Notes: a model not told the origin generated them from the sequence alone. Counted from the stretch's first letter, positions 42,701-51,900 are shown. The stretch is DNA of 64,000 bases from Blastomussa wellsi (GCA_947652115.1 OX393568.1:18521184-18585183), one strand, 5' to 3'. Numbers and translations are program-made.

Positions 42701-45620
42701 CCAATTCATTGTTACGAGTCCTTTCTAGAAGGCGTTTTCGCCTCTCCTCCTCAAGTCTCCTTGCTTTTTGGGTTTCTTCTGCAAGCTTACTGTCTTCAAT
42801 AAGTTTACGGATTTTCTTTCGGCCTTTCCGTTTTGATGGACTAACTTCCTCTTCTTGTTCCTCATCATCAATTTCTTCAGATTCGTCACTATCTTTCTCA
42901 ATGTAATGTTTCTTTTTGCGTCCTTTCTGCTTTCCCTTTCCTTTTCGTTTCCTCTTTGCTCTGTCATCATCTGGATCAGAGTCATCCTTCTTAGCTTTCC
43001 GTCTTAATCTGTTTCTCTTTCTTCTGACAATGTCTTCTTCAGATTCATCATTGCTTTCTGATGCTACCTTTTTCTTTTTCTTGCTCTCCTTCTGTTGCTG
43101 CTTCCTCCTCTTCTTAGCAGGGACATCACTGTCAGATTTCTCATCTGATGACTTGGATTCACCCTCGGAGGAAGTAACCTTACGAGGACGTTTTCTTGTT
43201 TGTTTCTGTGAGATGCTTGCCCTCTTTGACCGTGTCTTCCTTCTTTTATTGTCATCCTCCTCCTCAGACTCCTCCGCAGAATCCAAAACGGCTTGTTTCT
43301 CACCTTTTCCTTTCTTCTGCTTGTCATGTTTTCTTGTACCCTGACGGCCTTTACCTTTCACCATAGAAACAAAGTCTGACAAGGCATCAGAATCTTCATC
43401 TGAGCTTTGATCCTGACCTTTTTTCTTGCTTCTCTCTTTTCTTGCAGCTTTTGAGCTCAGCTTGGATCTTTTATCTACCACGTCAGACTCTGAATCATCT
43501 GATGAATCTTTCCTGGTTCTTTTCTTCTTTTCTTTGCCCTTTTTACTCTCTCTTTTGTCCTTTTTGTCATCAGATTCACTACCTAATTGGATTTTTCTTT
43601 TAGTTTTGTTGTCCACTTGTCCATTCTTATGTTTATCCTTACCCTTAGCAGTGGTGCCATCATCAATGCCATCACTATCATCATCAATTACTAAAACATC
43701 CTCTTTTGTTGACCCATTTTTCTTGTCATGTTTTCTGTTGGAAGGTTTAGACGTTGGCTTCTTAACACTGTTCTGATCTGACTCATCACCCTCAACATGA
43801 GAATCGCTGTCATCAGTCTCAGATACAATTTTCTTTGTCGGACTTTCACAAGGTGACAACGCTCCATCAGAACCAATATTTTCATTTAAACTACTAAGTC
43901 TGTTCCGTCGTTCTTTTTGGCTAGGGGTTTCCACAAGCGAAGGACCCTTTTTACTTTTGAAAAGTGTCTTTTGAGCTTTGCGTGTTTCGAGAATGTTCAT
44001 AATTCGATTGCATGCTTTCACAAGCTTCGACAAAGGTTTTAAATTACAACAAAAACATAACCATTCAGTGCCTTCTGGTGCATTTACTATCTCCTTGAGA
44101 GCTGCTTTGCCCAAGTTCAGCTTTATACAAGGTTTACAAAATGCTTTCTCGCAGTTGTCACAACAGAGAAGTGAACCTCCATCGCCACACCAGCGACACT
44201 GTTCTTCAATTCCAAATTCATCTCGGGTAAAAGGTCCTGAATTGTAGTACTGACTGCATTTCTAAATGAGAAGCAGAAAACAAAAAAAGAGCAAGGAAAC
44301 AATGGACAAAGTTAAAGAAATTCCCATTTTGTTCAGTCCAATAATTTTACAGCTTGCACCTAACTCCAAAATACCTTTTTCGCTAAAATAAACCTTTGTG
44401 CCAGTTCAAGATGCATTGTCCCTATCGTTTCTCCTTGTTACCAAATTCTGGCTTTTTATAGTATTCAAAAGTTACAGGAAACTGTACATCATTTGTTCAG
44501 GACCAAGTCACAAACTGATTTGCATCACTTCAAGTCTTCGAAAACATGCATGTAAATCAGTTTGTGATGTCAAATCAAGAATAGACCCACACCCCTTCTG
44601 ACTCAGTTGTACAACAAATGATGCGAATTTTGGATGCTATAAATAGTCAGCAATAATTGGTAAAATGGAGAAACAAAAGGGGCAATGTGTTTCAAACTGG
44701 TGCAAAGGATTATTTTAGCAAAAAAATATTTGTGCATTAGGCGCACTTTAAGCAAGTCTAAGCAAGCCCCGTCCAGGACAAGTAGTCATTTGTCGAATAA
44801 ATCATACAGAAAGGAAAATATAGGTCTAATGCAAACAAAGTTTGAGAGCTGCTTGTCCAATGGGCAAGCTGGAATTGAGTCTTGGTTCTCAACTTTTCAT
44901 GTGGAAATGAGTTTTACTTGCATGTCTTTTGCCTTGAAAATAAAACTCATTTACATAGAAAAGTTTGTGCAAGACTCGTTTTGAAATGGAGGTAGAAGGC
45001 AACCTGGAAATGGCTTATTTGATAAAATCCCAACTGTGACCAAATAGTGTCTGGAAAATTTTTAAGCCTTCCAGTGCAAACACTTGCAATCATAACGATG
45101 TGCACTGTCAAGGAGTTCTATACAGGGTTCGTACCCCAGGATTTTTTCAGGCTTTTTCCAGGAAGTACTCATATCGAATTTTCAGGACTCAAAAATTCAC
45201 ATTAAACCCTTTTTCTTCCAAGTTCCCAATATAAATTCTCCCAGCTGAAAGCCTTGTATTTCTTATAAAGTTAGTTCAGAAAAATTCATTTCTTGATTTT
45301 AACAGATTTCCAGGACTTTCTAGGACCTTTAATCTTTTTCCAGGACTTTCCACTCCTGGAAAATAAAATTCCAGGACTTTCCAGGACCCATAAAAACCCT
45401 GTCTATAATATGATGTCTGGAATGACCATTGTTTTGTCCGATCAAAATGGTGACTCAGTTGGGCACATGTCCTTTCACAGGAAAAACATTTGCAGCCCTG
45501 CCTATGAAGAAAAACTTACTTTGCAGATCAAGACATTCAAGCTCGGGTGCCTGCAGATAGTTCCATGAGCAGGATTCACATTCCTTCCACAAGCTGTACA
45601 CTGTATTTGTCTTGGTAATT
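22879..45620 (-). CDS. ATRX: ATRX chromatin remodeller (SNF2 helicase with ADD domain), 13 coding exons, N-terminus not found
   Basis: Predicted exons: 45520-45620, 42462-44261, 41237-41374, 39800-39980, 38487-38624, 38141-38316, 37036-37180, 35341-36313, 34396-34573, 33175-33207, 31716-32084, 24830-24992 and 22879-23462. All are GT-AG with consistent phase, giving 1658 residues after a split first codon. It opens with an ADD domain: GATA-like zinc finger (C7, C10, C32, C35) then a PHD finger ([16 protein letters not shown]). A long Lys/Ser/Asp/Glu-rich linker follows. SNF2 motifs are GLGKT (Lys630), DEGH (747-750), [17 protein letters not shown] and the QxxxRxxR finger (Gln1254, Arg1258, Arg1261). 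The distal block YHEHDSLL and a Gln-rich C-terminus are ATRX traits. With DAXX, ATRX deposits histone H3.3 and its ADD domain reads H3K9me3. Vertebrate ATRX has about 160 more residues before the ADD domain; upstream exons here are unresolved. A minus-strand AATAAA lies at 22763-22768. Confidence 0.95.
23505..23760. repeat. Dispersed repeat (family C), copy 1, in the last ATRX intron
   Basis: Shares ordered blocks with 39465-39645: GGTTTTCACTGTC, TCCAAGTC, AGGTCTGTGCGG or close variants, GAGTTATTTGC and CTATGGAGAC. Non-coding; class unknown. Confidence 0.65.
23811..24215 (-). mobile_element. 3' fragment of a non-LTR retrotransposon (end of reverse transcriptase ORF and tail)
   Basis: On the minus strand, about 24160-24030 encodes [17 protein letters not shown] followed by a Lys-rich stretch and a stop. 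This resembles the extreme C-terminus of CR1/Rex-like reverse transcriptase proteins. About 200 bases later the sequence ends in an AT-rich simple tail (23811-23840). 5'-truncated, as is usual for LINE insertions. Confidence 0.6.
25070..25499. mobile_element. hAT-like MITE with CAGGGTTC ends containing a nested inverted-repeat element
   Basis: The ends CAGGGTTCATACTC and TGTACGAACCCTG are inverted repeats, and both arms are rich in CCGTGACTTTCC-type motifs. Inside, TGACCATTTTCGCATTGC (25283-25300) and its inverse (ending 25425) bound a second element. The outer flanks do not show a clear duplication. Confidence 0.6.
25575..25707 (-). repeat. Ngaro split direct repeat B2
   Basis: Matches B1 at 25968-26101 with one base missing in a C-run. 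It forms the 3' end of the element when read on the minus strand. Confidence 0.85.
25771..25967 (-). repeat. Ngaro split direct repeat A2
   Basis: Matches A1 at 30308-30504 across its full 197 bases as far as I can see. It directly follows B1 (25968-26101) when read on the minus strand, as expected for split direct repeats. Confidence 0.88.
26248..27189 (-). CDS. Ngaro tyrosine recombinase/integrase (open frame, 313 codons)
   Basis: This enzyme would integrate the element's circular DNA without a DDE-type mechanism. Catalytic residues are visible: Arg150 in FLRAGE, Lys190 as a candidate, His263 and Arg266 in HSFRIG, Trp289 in MGRW, and nucleophile Tyr297 in AYLLYVR. The N-terminal half is the SAM-like core-binding region ([17 protein letters not shown]). 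The frame has no stop. It overlaps the end of the RNase H frame and probably starts further upstream or is reached by frameshifting, since the first codon here is not ATG. Confidence 0.85.
   Translation of the reverse strand: MTGKCQFYLANGLAPSTRQVYGSAQRQFLEFCSQDIPSGLSHPPLPASEQTLMRFCAHLADRVHHSSIKVYLSAVRSLHIDYGYPDPLTNCLQLQRLLRGIKRHQGSNLPRRQPVTADLMTVLHKSLDLSKPDNIMLWAACCLGFFGFLRAGEFTTNSSFDPSIHLTTADLQVDSSSNPQSFRVFIKCAKTDPFRSGCFIFLGCGSAPLCPVLALTSYLHLRGPGKGPLFVFQDGRPLSRALLSSFLQSTLQAAGIPGKFSGHSFRIGAATTAAQRGVPDHLIKTMGRWSSEAYLLYVRTPVDSILSVAGRIS
27186..29010 (-). pseudogene. Ngaro reverse transcriptase-RNase H, interrupted
   Basis: The reverse transcriptase part (29010-28036) shows [10 protein letters not shown], the [13 protein letters not shown] box and the catalytic YLDDF. 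A TAG at 28033-28035 interrupts the frame, which continues in the same phase. RNase H follows (27640-27300) with SSDAAG, KELFPVV and CSDN. A one-base shift near 27432 then moves the rest ([17 protein letters not shown]) to another frame. As it stands no full polyprotein can be made. The start overlaps the gag end in a different frame. Confidence 0.85.
28974..30227 (-). pseudogene. Ngaro gag-like ORF, interrupted by one in-frame TAG
   Basis: The first ATG on the minus strand is at 30227. The N-terminal half is Ser/Thr/Pro-rich; the second has a conserved-looking block ([24 protein letters not shown]) and a C-terminal cysteine/histidine cluster ([10 protein letters not shown]...[10 protein letters not shown]) like a zinc knuckle. 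A TAG at 29556-29558 splits it with no change of frame. One nonsense change is the simplest reading; readthrough is possible but unsupported. Confidence 0.75.
30308..30504 (-). repeat. Ngaro split direct repeat A1 (5' end of the element)
   Basis: Same length and sequence as A2 (25771-25967). The flank at 30503 onward begins TAACAATT, the start of a dispersed repeat that also occurs at 11567. Confidence 0.88.
30503..31510. mobile_element. Dispersed TAATTAACAATT-ended repeat, copy 2, interrupted
   Basis: Blocks shared with 11567-11880 occur in order but are separated by a MITE (30605-30773) and by further sequence. The right part (about 31420-31505) has ACGGATAACA and GCAACGTGAC followed by TTTGTTGAGTAATTA. 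The Ngaro element abuts its left end. Confidence 0.55.
30605..30773. mobile_element. MITE with GGCCATTTCC ends, 169 bp
   Basis: GGCCATTTCCGAGTTC at the left and GGAGGGAAATGGCC at the right are inverted. Inside, CAAAACGAGTCTAAGTGCGAA is repeated in inverted form with little change. A related diverged element may lie at 44740-45015 (GACTCGTTTTGAAATGGAGG...GGAAATGGC). Confidence 0.7.
31680..31702. repeat. (CTA)n microsatellite at the end of a retrotransposon-like tail
   Basis: Seven or more CTA units follow a block reading AACCCAATAGGGTTAAAAAAGG. This resembles the simple-repeat tail of a minus-strand LINE. It sits just inside the intron donor of the 31716-32084 ATRX exon. Confidence 0.6.
32248..32703. 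mobile_element. Harbinger-type MITE with GGCCC...GTCCACACGTA ends, 456 bp
   Basis: The left end GGCCCAGTCCACACGTACCC and the right end are inverted repeats of about 30 bases. TAA is duplicated at 32245-32247 and 32704-32706. The interior is rich in GAAAACG motifs, some in inverted pairs. It lies in the ATRX intron between exons 33175-33207 and 31716-32084. Confidence 0.78.
33405..33640 (+). repeat. SINE-like repeat family A with tRNA-like head
   Basis: The head contains TGGCTTAATGG (A-box-like) and GGATCGAAC (B-box-like), the internal RNA polymerase III promoter pattern. The body has GGGCAAGAC, GGTAACCCAACCCTGTGATGG, CATCCCATCCAGGGG, GTAGAAATACTC and ACAAGCTCCGGC, shared with 15500-15715. 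Confidence 0.75.
33757..33945. mobile_element. Near-perfect fold-back element, about 190 bp
   Basis: The left arm (TTTTATCAACTGGGTTGATAA...GCCCTTCGTCGGAGC) and right arm (GCTCCGACGAAGGGC...TTATCAACCCAGTTGATAAAA) are almost exact inverses around a short centre at about 33848-33853. The small palindrome TTATCAACTGGGTTGATAA occurs within each arm. A fragment with the same CTCCGACGAAG-GCTAA motif is at 59696-59740. Confidence 0.75.
34830..35130 (+). repeat. SINE-like repeat (family D), diverged copy
   Basis: Shares CAGTTTGTAAAG-type head, GGGAACGTTAAA, AAAAGAGTGGGGGACGTAG and GTTATGGTCTGGCCTC with the family D copy at 54604-55065 in the same order. Confidence 0.6.
36800..37010 (+). repeat. SINE-like repeat family A, copy in ATRX intron
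   Basis: Begins GGGAGCCGCAGTGGCCTAAGG, with GGGTTTGAGCCC as a B-box-like segment. It continues with GGGCAAGACAC, TCACCCAGGTGTATAAATC, GGCAAATTTAATGCT and ATGGACTAGCATCCCAT. It ends close to the exon at 37036. Confidence 0.7.
37440..37530 (-). repeat. tRNA-derived SINE fragment
   Basis: On the minus strand it reads TTAGCTCAGCTGGTAGAG followed by GCATCGCACC and GGTCACGGGTTAT. These are good A and B boxes, but the acceptor stem is not formed, so it is not called a tRNA gene. Confidence 0.6.
37770..37942. mobile_element. hAT-like MITE, CAGGGTTGTC ends, 6-bp flanking repeat (copy A)
   Basis: Ends CAGGGTTGTCAAAATAAGCC and CCGACAACCCTG are inverted. The flanks CCCAAT (37764-37769) and CACAAT (37943-37948) differ by one base. 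The same element in the other orientation lies at 56132-56305. Confidence 0.7.
38748..38896. mobile_element. Short element with CAGGGTTTCAT ends
   Basis: CAGGGTTTCATTATGA at the left and TTAATGAAACCCCTG at the right are inverted. No clear flanking duplication is seen. It lies in the ATRX intron upstream of exon 38487-38624. Confidence 0.5.
39330..39392 (+). repeat. LINE-like 3' tail with (TCTTA)n
   Basis: The sequence GTGTATAAATAAAGTTATC is followed by several TCTTA units. This is the usual appearance of a 5'-truncated non-LTR retrotransposon end. No coding part was recognised. Confidence 0.55.
39465..39645. repeat. Dispersed repeat (family C), copy 2
   Basis: Carries GGTTTTCACTGTCTC, TCTCCAAGTCCCAGGTCTGTGCGG, TTGAGTTATTTGC and AGTATGGAGAC in the same order as 23505-23760. 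Confidence 0.65.
40013..40210 (+). repeat. SINE-like repeat with weak tRNA-like head
   Basis: Contains GTGGCAAGAGCACTCACCCCCC and further on GGGTTGAATTTGTTAGTTCTC and CTGACTCCAAGGGTTTT. It resembles dispersed tRNA-related repeats; the head is diverged and the family assignment is uncertain. Confidence 0.45.
40783..40811. repeat. (CGT)n microsatellite
   Basis: About nine consecutive GTC units in the ATRX intron upstream of exon 39800-39980. Confidence 0.8.
41827..41975. mobile_element. hAT-like MITE, CAGTGCTCAAAATTAG ends, exact 6-bp target duplication
   Basis: The 16-base ends CAGTGCTCAAAATTAG and CTAATTTTGAGCACTG are perfect inverse complements. TAAATC flanks both sides (41821-41826 and 41976-41981). 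Confidence 0.8.
42042..42213. mobile_element. AT-rich inverted-repeat element, about 170 bp
   Basis: GTTGTGGTTTAAATTTATCC is matched by its inverse at 42184-42205, and the inverted pairing continues through CCTGGTTTAAAATTTTTTAAACC and AGTTTGA on both arms. Each arm is itself partly palindromic. Non-coding. Confidence 0.7.
45123..45401. mobile_element. hAT-like MITE, CAGGGTTCG ends, exact 6-bp target duplication
   Basis: The ends are CAGGGTTCGTACCCC and AAAAACCCTG, and the interior repeats CCAGGACTTTCC motifs. TCTATA is duplicated at 45117-45122 and 45402-45407. Related in its ends to 25070-25499. Confidence 0.72.
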
Positions 45621-45739
45621 CTATAAACAAAATAAAGCAGTTATTTTGGACAAGATTTGGATTGAGACAAATTTTAGCAAGAACCACATGTAAATTTAGC
45701 AATTTTCCATGTCCTTTTACTAAATGTGACCTCTCGCGC

Positions 45740-45970
45740 GAAAACGTTCCTTGTGGTATCCATTCAAACGGCTGAATGCACGGCAAGTGAACGGATGAGA
45801 AACGGCTAGGCAAGCCATTTAGAATGGATAGACAAGTGTAAATGGATGAACGGGATGCAGAAAAAGTTTGAATGGATGAACAATATTGTAGTAAACCTTT
45901 GAATGGATGAGGTCAAATGGATAAATTGATGCATAAAATTTTTGAGCAAACAAGGTCGAATGGATGAACA
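45740..45970. repeat. Degenerate tandem repeat built on GAATGGATGAAC
   Basis: GAATGGAT or AATGGATGA recurs about seven times at irregular spacing (for example near 45815, 45842, 45871, 45901, 45917 and 45958). It lies upstream of the first recognised ATRX exon. Confidence 0.6.
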
Positions 45971-46247
45971 GATTTACAAATATTTTGCTTGTCAGGACAT
46001 GCTGCCATTTTGAGTAAGATATGTTTTCTCACTACACGTTTCTTTGGAGCTAAAAGGTCTGCCTTTATGAGAGCCGATTTTTTTAGCAAAACAAAAGTAT
46101 GAATAATTATTTTTTCATCCAGCTTGATTTGCACTAATTAAGAGCGTTCTGGCACTATTGTCTTGAAATCTATGTGTATTTGGTATATACACTTCATAAA
46201 AACAGCAAAATACTTTACCTTTGAAGGTACAATTCATTTGTGAAAAA

Positions 46248-46401
46248 GTTCAGTTGAATCAATTCACTAAATCCAACTGCCATCTACTCAGGCCGGCAGC
46301 AAAACAAAGCAACTCACATGTGAAGCTAAAACCTGACTCATTTTTGGGCATTGATGATCTGACAGCTGCAATCATTAATATTTTCAGTCTTTGAATAACA
46401 C
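46248..46401 (-). other. Possible additional exon upstream of the ATRX ADD exon (weak)
   Basis: On the minus strand an acceptor-like TTGGATTTTAG is followed by an open stretch encoding DGVIQRLKILMIAAVRSSM, then a strong donor GTGAGT. Joined directly to the exon at 45520-45620, the split codon would be TAA. So either an intermediate exon is missing, a weaker donor is used, or this is not an exon. It matches no known ATRX segment. Confidence 0.2.
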
Positions 46402-47129
46402 CATCCCCTAAAATCCAATTTAAACAGTGATTAAGCAGAAACCGTATTTATGTATACATAAATCTATTTTTAGTTCACTCCACAAGCGATTTGTAACTTG
46501 AAACTTGCATTCTGCAATGCGTAAATATTCCATGAAATGTGGTTTCATTGGTTAAGTTATTGTTAGATCTATGTGTATGCAAAGGAAAAACTAAACACAG
46601 AATAGCTTTCATGTTTCTTCTCTATTGTGCAATGGCGAAGCAGAGGATTTGCCATTGAGATAGCGCAATAGCAAACCGTTGGGTTGCCTTGGTAACTTCT
46701 TGATAACAACGGATGCTCATATTGCACAACCACAACGTGGACAGATTGTGATCAAATTGAAAATAAAAAATTATCATTGCTAAAGTGCAAAGTTTACGCA
46801 AGATGGCTGTGGATGTCACTGAGGATTATTACTGGGCAGTGTTCTGGTCGCTTTACAGCGGAAACTGTTCTAAACAATTTATACAACTGCCTGGAACAGT
46901 CCCATGCGGAACTGAACTTGACCATTCTAGCAAGCCTTGCAGCTTTCATAAACGGCGATTGAAGTAACCAGGCAAAAAAGAAAAAGAAATCCACCTTTCA
47001 ACTTTCTTTATTAGTATTAGCCCATCTGCAAGGACAATTTATGATTGTTTCCAAATCTTTATGGTATCAACCAACAAAAAAAATCCCTGTTTCAGAAGCT
47101 TCTAGATCATTACCAGAACCATGGCATTT

Positions 47130-47570
47130 CTCTGCGAATACTCTGGAAAAGCAGATAAGTGCCACATAGGCCTGCCATTGTTGAGGATGTTAAGAACTTT
47201 CTGAGAAACTATGCAGACGGAAATTCTGTGCTTCTTCCAGGAAGGATCCTTGGTTTTATGAGCAAAGACATGAAGCTAATCTCGTTGAGTGACGCTAAAA
47301 AGCATGTGTGGAATTCATTTAAAAGAACCTGTAAAGAGTCAAACAAGCAAGCAGTCAGTTACATAAAGTTCATCGACTTGTAGAGACAATTAAATCCAAA
47401 TATCGTTATGATGAAATGTGATTTTGAAGCAGTGGAGGTAGACCTTGTTGAGCGTCATGAAGCATGTTCCCTGACAACTATAACACACTACTCCTTTGAC
47501 TTCACCCAGTATGTCCACATTCCAAGCAACTTGATACAAACTGGTCCTATCTCAGACACAGCAACAGGGA
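47130..47570 (+). pseudogene. Broken transposon-like ORF fragment
   Basis: One frame (from 47159) encodes PAIVEDVKNFLRNYADGNSV, then LLPGRILGF and KHVWNSFKRTCKES, ending in a stop inside FIDL*RQLNPN. A second frame continues with HYSFDFTQYVHIPSNLIQTGP. These pieces resemble, in order, a multi-copy family of large cnidarian proteins probably derived from a DNA transposon. Frame changes and a stop show decay. Family identity is from memory of motif style and is uncertain. Confidence 0.5.
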
Positions 47571-47944
47571 CACAAAATAAAAATGAAGTCATTTTTACAA
47601 ATTTTCCCACATTCCAAAACCATTTCAAAGTAAAAGCACTCGTTCAGATTTTCACTATTTTTTGCTTGCTCGCTTTCAGTTCACATTACCCAAAAGACGG
47701 CCACCAGACTGTAATACTCGGTCAGATTAATATTTATTTCCTACTCTAACTACACCAAATTAAGCTTTTTACTACCATAAAGCTAATTATAACAAAAAAC
47801 CTAACTGAACAACTCAACACAAATGTTTGATCCTCAAGGTTTGACATGGTTAATTATAAAACAACTGATACACTACACTGAGAAATACTTTGTTTTATAA
47901 AAGCAATAGAGGACTTTTTCCATGTTTACATAGCCTCATCTAAA

Positions 47945-48035
47945 CACTAGGGGGTTTGGGAGAATTCTCGAAAGTTATACAAACCTTGGCTGCATCTCGG
48001 GTTTGCATAACTGTTTCAAATTCTCCCAAAATCAT
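47945..48035. mobile_element. Short inverted-repeat element
   Basis: GGTTTGGGAGAATTCTCGAAAGTTATACAAACC at 47953-47985 has an imperfect inverse at 48000-48032. It lies between the BEN gene and ATRX. Class unknown. Confidence 0.5.
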
Positions 48036-48039
48036 GGTA

Positions 48040-48934
48040 CAGCCGCTGTTCGAAATGTTTGTGTTAAAAAAGGACCGATTATTGTTCGTAAAGTGCCGAA
48101 AATCTCCATTATTTCCGTCTATTGTCTCACATTCAAGATGGGGTCGTAAACAATGATGTCATGCATAGCAACGGTAGGGAATTTGGACCCCTTGTAAACA
48201 CATACAGTGGAAAACATGCGCATTTGCTTTATACGCATTCGTATTCGCAAAGCACACGCATACGAGCGAGTGCAACACGTGCGTTGGCGCTTGGAATCCA
48301 ACATGGCATCTCAAAATGGCCGCCATAACAACCAACTTCAGCTGTGATTTCCTCCTCATTGGGAGAGCGGGAAGTCATAATCTTTTGGATTTAAGTATAA
48401 TAGTACGAAATCTGTATATTTTAGGAAAAGTTAATTTTAGACCCAAACTCAATTCTACCACCTTAACTTAAGTGGTTGGTGTGATGTTAGTATTTTAATG
48501 ACCTGCTTTGTGGTGTGCTGGCAACACTTTAGTCTTTGTGGTGTTTACCACTGTCATGCTGCAGCTCTGGGCTGTTGTCAAAGCATTACTGGCCTTTTGT
48601 GTGCGCCTTTGTGCTTGTAGCATTATTCAGCGTACAAGGCAATTTTGTAGCCTGCAGTTTTTAATGTCCCCTCCCTCCTCTCCCTTTTCTCATTAGTATT
48701 TTAATCATAGTAGTGATGTTATCTTACTTTGCAGTTTCTTCCACTGAACTTCTAGTTCAGTGTGACCACTGCTAGGGCTGGGGCTGAGTTAGGCAGGCAG
48801 GCACTCATGGATGGGTTGCGGGTAGGGCAGGCTTTTGGGGTGCGTGTGGGTTTAGGGGTCGGCAGCTACAGCCCCGCATTCCAGGGCACCCAACCTTCAC
48901 TTGTGATGAAGGCGTCCACATGAAATGCATTACA
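48040..48934. other. Spacer between the BEN-domain gene and ATRX
   Basis: No gene supported. A minus-strand segment at about 48300-48335 contains ATGGCGGCCATTTTG, a YY1-like element that could belong to an ATRX promoter or 5' exon. This is speculative, as no splice link to 45620 was found. Confidence 0.3.
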
Positions 48935-51900
48935 TTACGTGTGTAAGTCTGTAACAAAAAATTTGCGGGTAACACGACACTTTGAATTAATTTTTCCCTT
49001 GACTTTCCTCCACGCTTTGTCCTTCTCTTTGCTGGAACTAGTCGGGAATCTACTAAAGATCAACATTTTTATAGAGTTTAATTTAGCACTATCAAGACAC
49101 TTTTTGTCATGGGTCCCGTCAGTGTTACTTTCTGCAAGTTCTTCTTTGCTAAAAAAGTGTGGCAACAGCTTCAAAGCACACAAGTGTCGTTCAGTCCATG
49201 GTGTTGACAAGACCTTCTGAATGTCCTTTATTTTTGTCGGCGCGACACACGACCTGATCAGCTCCTCGCTGACTTCCTGGATGGTGCTACCTTGTTTTAT
49301 GGAAGGTTTTATCTCGGTGGGCTGGCTATCCTTACAAAGTCCACTCAAAATGTCAAGGTTGATGGTAGCAAGATCTTTTTGGTGTTTTTCTGACTGATCA
49401 GTGTCAATAAGTGGGCTTTCAGCTTTACTTTTGGGAATGACTGTGGTATCAATCTAGTGAAAAGAGAGAAACTTTGTTGAAAAGTTCATGATAAAGTTAT
49501 ATTTTATTTTTATCAATAAAAAAATCATCCATCCCTCCCCTATGACCTCTCATCCCCCTACCCCCTGCTAAACCTTCCTTCTTCCCCCAACCTACATTTT
49601 TTGCTTCCAATTTGCTTTCAGGAGAAAGGAAACCTGTTTTAAATATATTGCAATTGTGTATCAAAAACCTAGGTTTACACGTTCTGTAGAGTATTATTAA
49701 GAAGCAACTTTGATATGAGGTTACACTGCATTGATCTGCATCCATCCAATTTCAACCCCCCCCCCCCCCCCAAACAACCACCACCCCTCTGGAATTTCCA
49801 ATTCCCTCAGTGGTGGGGGTATGAATATTTTCTGGAACCACACAATATTAACCTAGGGTAAAAACAACCTGAATTTAAGTTTGACCTATAACATCAGGGT
49901 CCGAAATTGTGCCTTCCTGGTCACCAATGCGACTAAAAAAATTGCATTGGTGACTAGAATTTTACAACTGGTCACCAGTGGTCGAGAAACTAATTTCCCC
50001 TCTCCGGGACTACTTTATCGTGCTATACATGATAAGCAAACATCTCATTGTTAAATTTCCATTAACATCGGTTTTTGTCCAAGGTGATTACACTGACATC
50101 AAATTTAGATCCCCTTACCAACAGCTGGCTATCTACAGTGCTCGACACTAACTTTTCAGCTTACTAGCCTCGTGGCTAGTGGCTAGTGGTGTTGGCCAGG
50201 TCCGATAACAGTTGATCCCTAGCAAGGCTTGGAAGCACAAAGCAAACGACTTTCTTTGAATATATAATGTTGGCAATTGCATTGTCCTGAAATCAGTTCC
50301 AATAATAAAACAAATTTTTGTGGAACATAGTTTGGTAGCATGAGATGTCCATGACGAAATTCTGATCTTCAGTTTCAGAGCGAAGTGTTTGTTTTCGTCT
50401 TGCTTGAGGAAGACAGAAACTGCTTCGGCCAATTTCATTTTGTTTACTAGCTAGCCCAAGTGGCTAGTGGAAATCAAAAACCTACTAACCAAAACTAAAT
50501 TACTAGTATGTGGCTAGTTGGCTACCATTAGCGTCGAGCCCTGTATCTATCTTGCCGCTAATCCTGTAATAGAATTGAAAGGGCTTTTCCTGTTAATCTA
50601 CAATTGTAGGAATTCCCACTCCGCCACCAGAAGGAGGAAAAAGGTTGGCGACCCAACTCAAATTGCAGGCCAAAAAGTTAATTTAGGACATAATAAAATT
50701 ACCCACTCCTTATGTCATTAGCCTGTTTTAGACAACGCCTGGAACAGAGCAGTTACTGAAAAATCTGAAAGCAATGACTGGTGCTAATACTAAGCATATG
50801 CTATCATATTTGTAAGGTGAAGGAAGGTTGCAAATAACGGAAGTAAACAGTAACAGTATCGAACATGTTTATTCCTGCAAAACACAAAACATTATTTTGT
50901 TAATGTGCAAATCAAATGTCAAAAGCAACATACAGTTTGTACTAGTCCAAATGCCTACAGGGTGTCCCATGAAACCTACGAATTTCTTACCATCTTATTC
51001 TGATTTTCAGAGGCCTGTTCCTCCAGTGCGTTGATGCGCCTTTCAAGGTTAGACACTGCAGAAGTTGAGGCCATTCTCTCCTCAATTCCTGACGTGGAGT
51101 CCTGTATTTTCTCTAGAAGCTGCAACAGTAGAGCAAGTATACAGTCTTTGTGTGTGCTTGTCGCATAATTCAGTTGGTAAAAAATAACTCTGTTCTACTG
51201 TAGACAGCAAGCAATCATAACTTTTAGTTGAGTGAGTCCACGATCTATGAGTGAATTTAGTGAACCAAGCTGATCACAGTGAACGCTTAAAGGAGCTGAG
51301 TCACGATAGTTTGAGTTATTTCTTTGACAACCTAAATTGCCCTTTAAAATTTAGGAAACCTAAAAATAATAGTTTTACTTAGGAAGGAAAACACCCAAGG
51401 AGTAATACTAAACCAAAACGGAACAAGGATGGCTGAGGATGGAGAAGATTGAAACGGATTGGAAATGACGATTTTGAAAAATTTAGGCTAAACTTTTCAA
51501 AGTGCACAAACAATGACGTATCTTCTTTAAGTAAACTATACATGGGGAGGGGCCATGGGGGTCCAAGCCCACCCAGTTTATTTGTAAAAAAATGCACATG
51601 CTTGAGAAGTTTAAAATTAAAATTATATCTTCCTGACAAAAATCTTAATAATTATGAATGGAATCATCCTTGACTGTTCCAAATGCATATTAGGTGACCA
51701 ATGAAAACCCATGAGAATCAAATTTTTGTTTCCTCTTCCCCTTTTCCCAGCTGGGCATGCTACGGCCCAGCTATAAAATTTAAATGATGTTAAGAAGTTA
51801 CATTTACCTTAACAAATTGTTCCTGCATTTCCAACTGGTTGGTGATAATCTGAGCATTAGATGCTTCAATTTTCTTCAGCCTGCTCCTCAATTCGCAGCA

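Noticed and set aside
42667..43776. Long plus-strand Ser/Leu/Phe-rich frames opposite the ATRX linker
   Set aside because: They are antisense shadows of the Lys/Ser/Asp/Glu-rich coding exon.
46785..46967. Small plus-strand ORF in a good start context (AAGATGG)
   Set aside because: 60 codons, no known motif, and overlapping frames of equal quality; it lies beside transposon debris.
45520..48935. BEN-domain gene and ATRX as a single fusion gene
   Set aside because: The BEN exon has a proper stop right after the domain's natural end, and no donor there matches the phase of the ADD exon.
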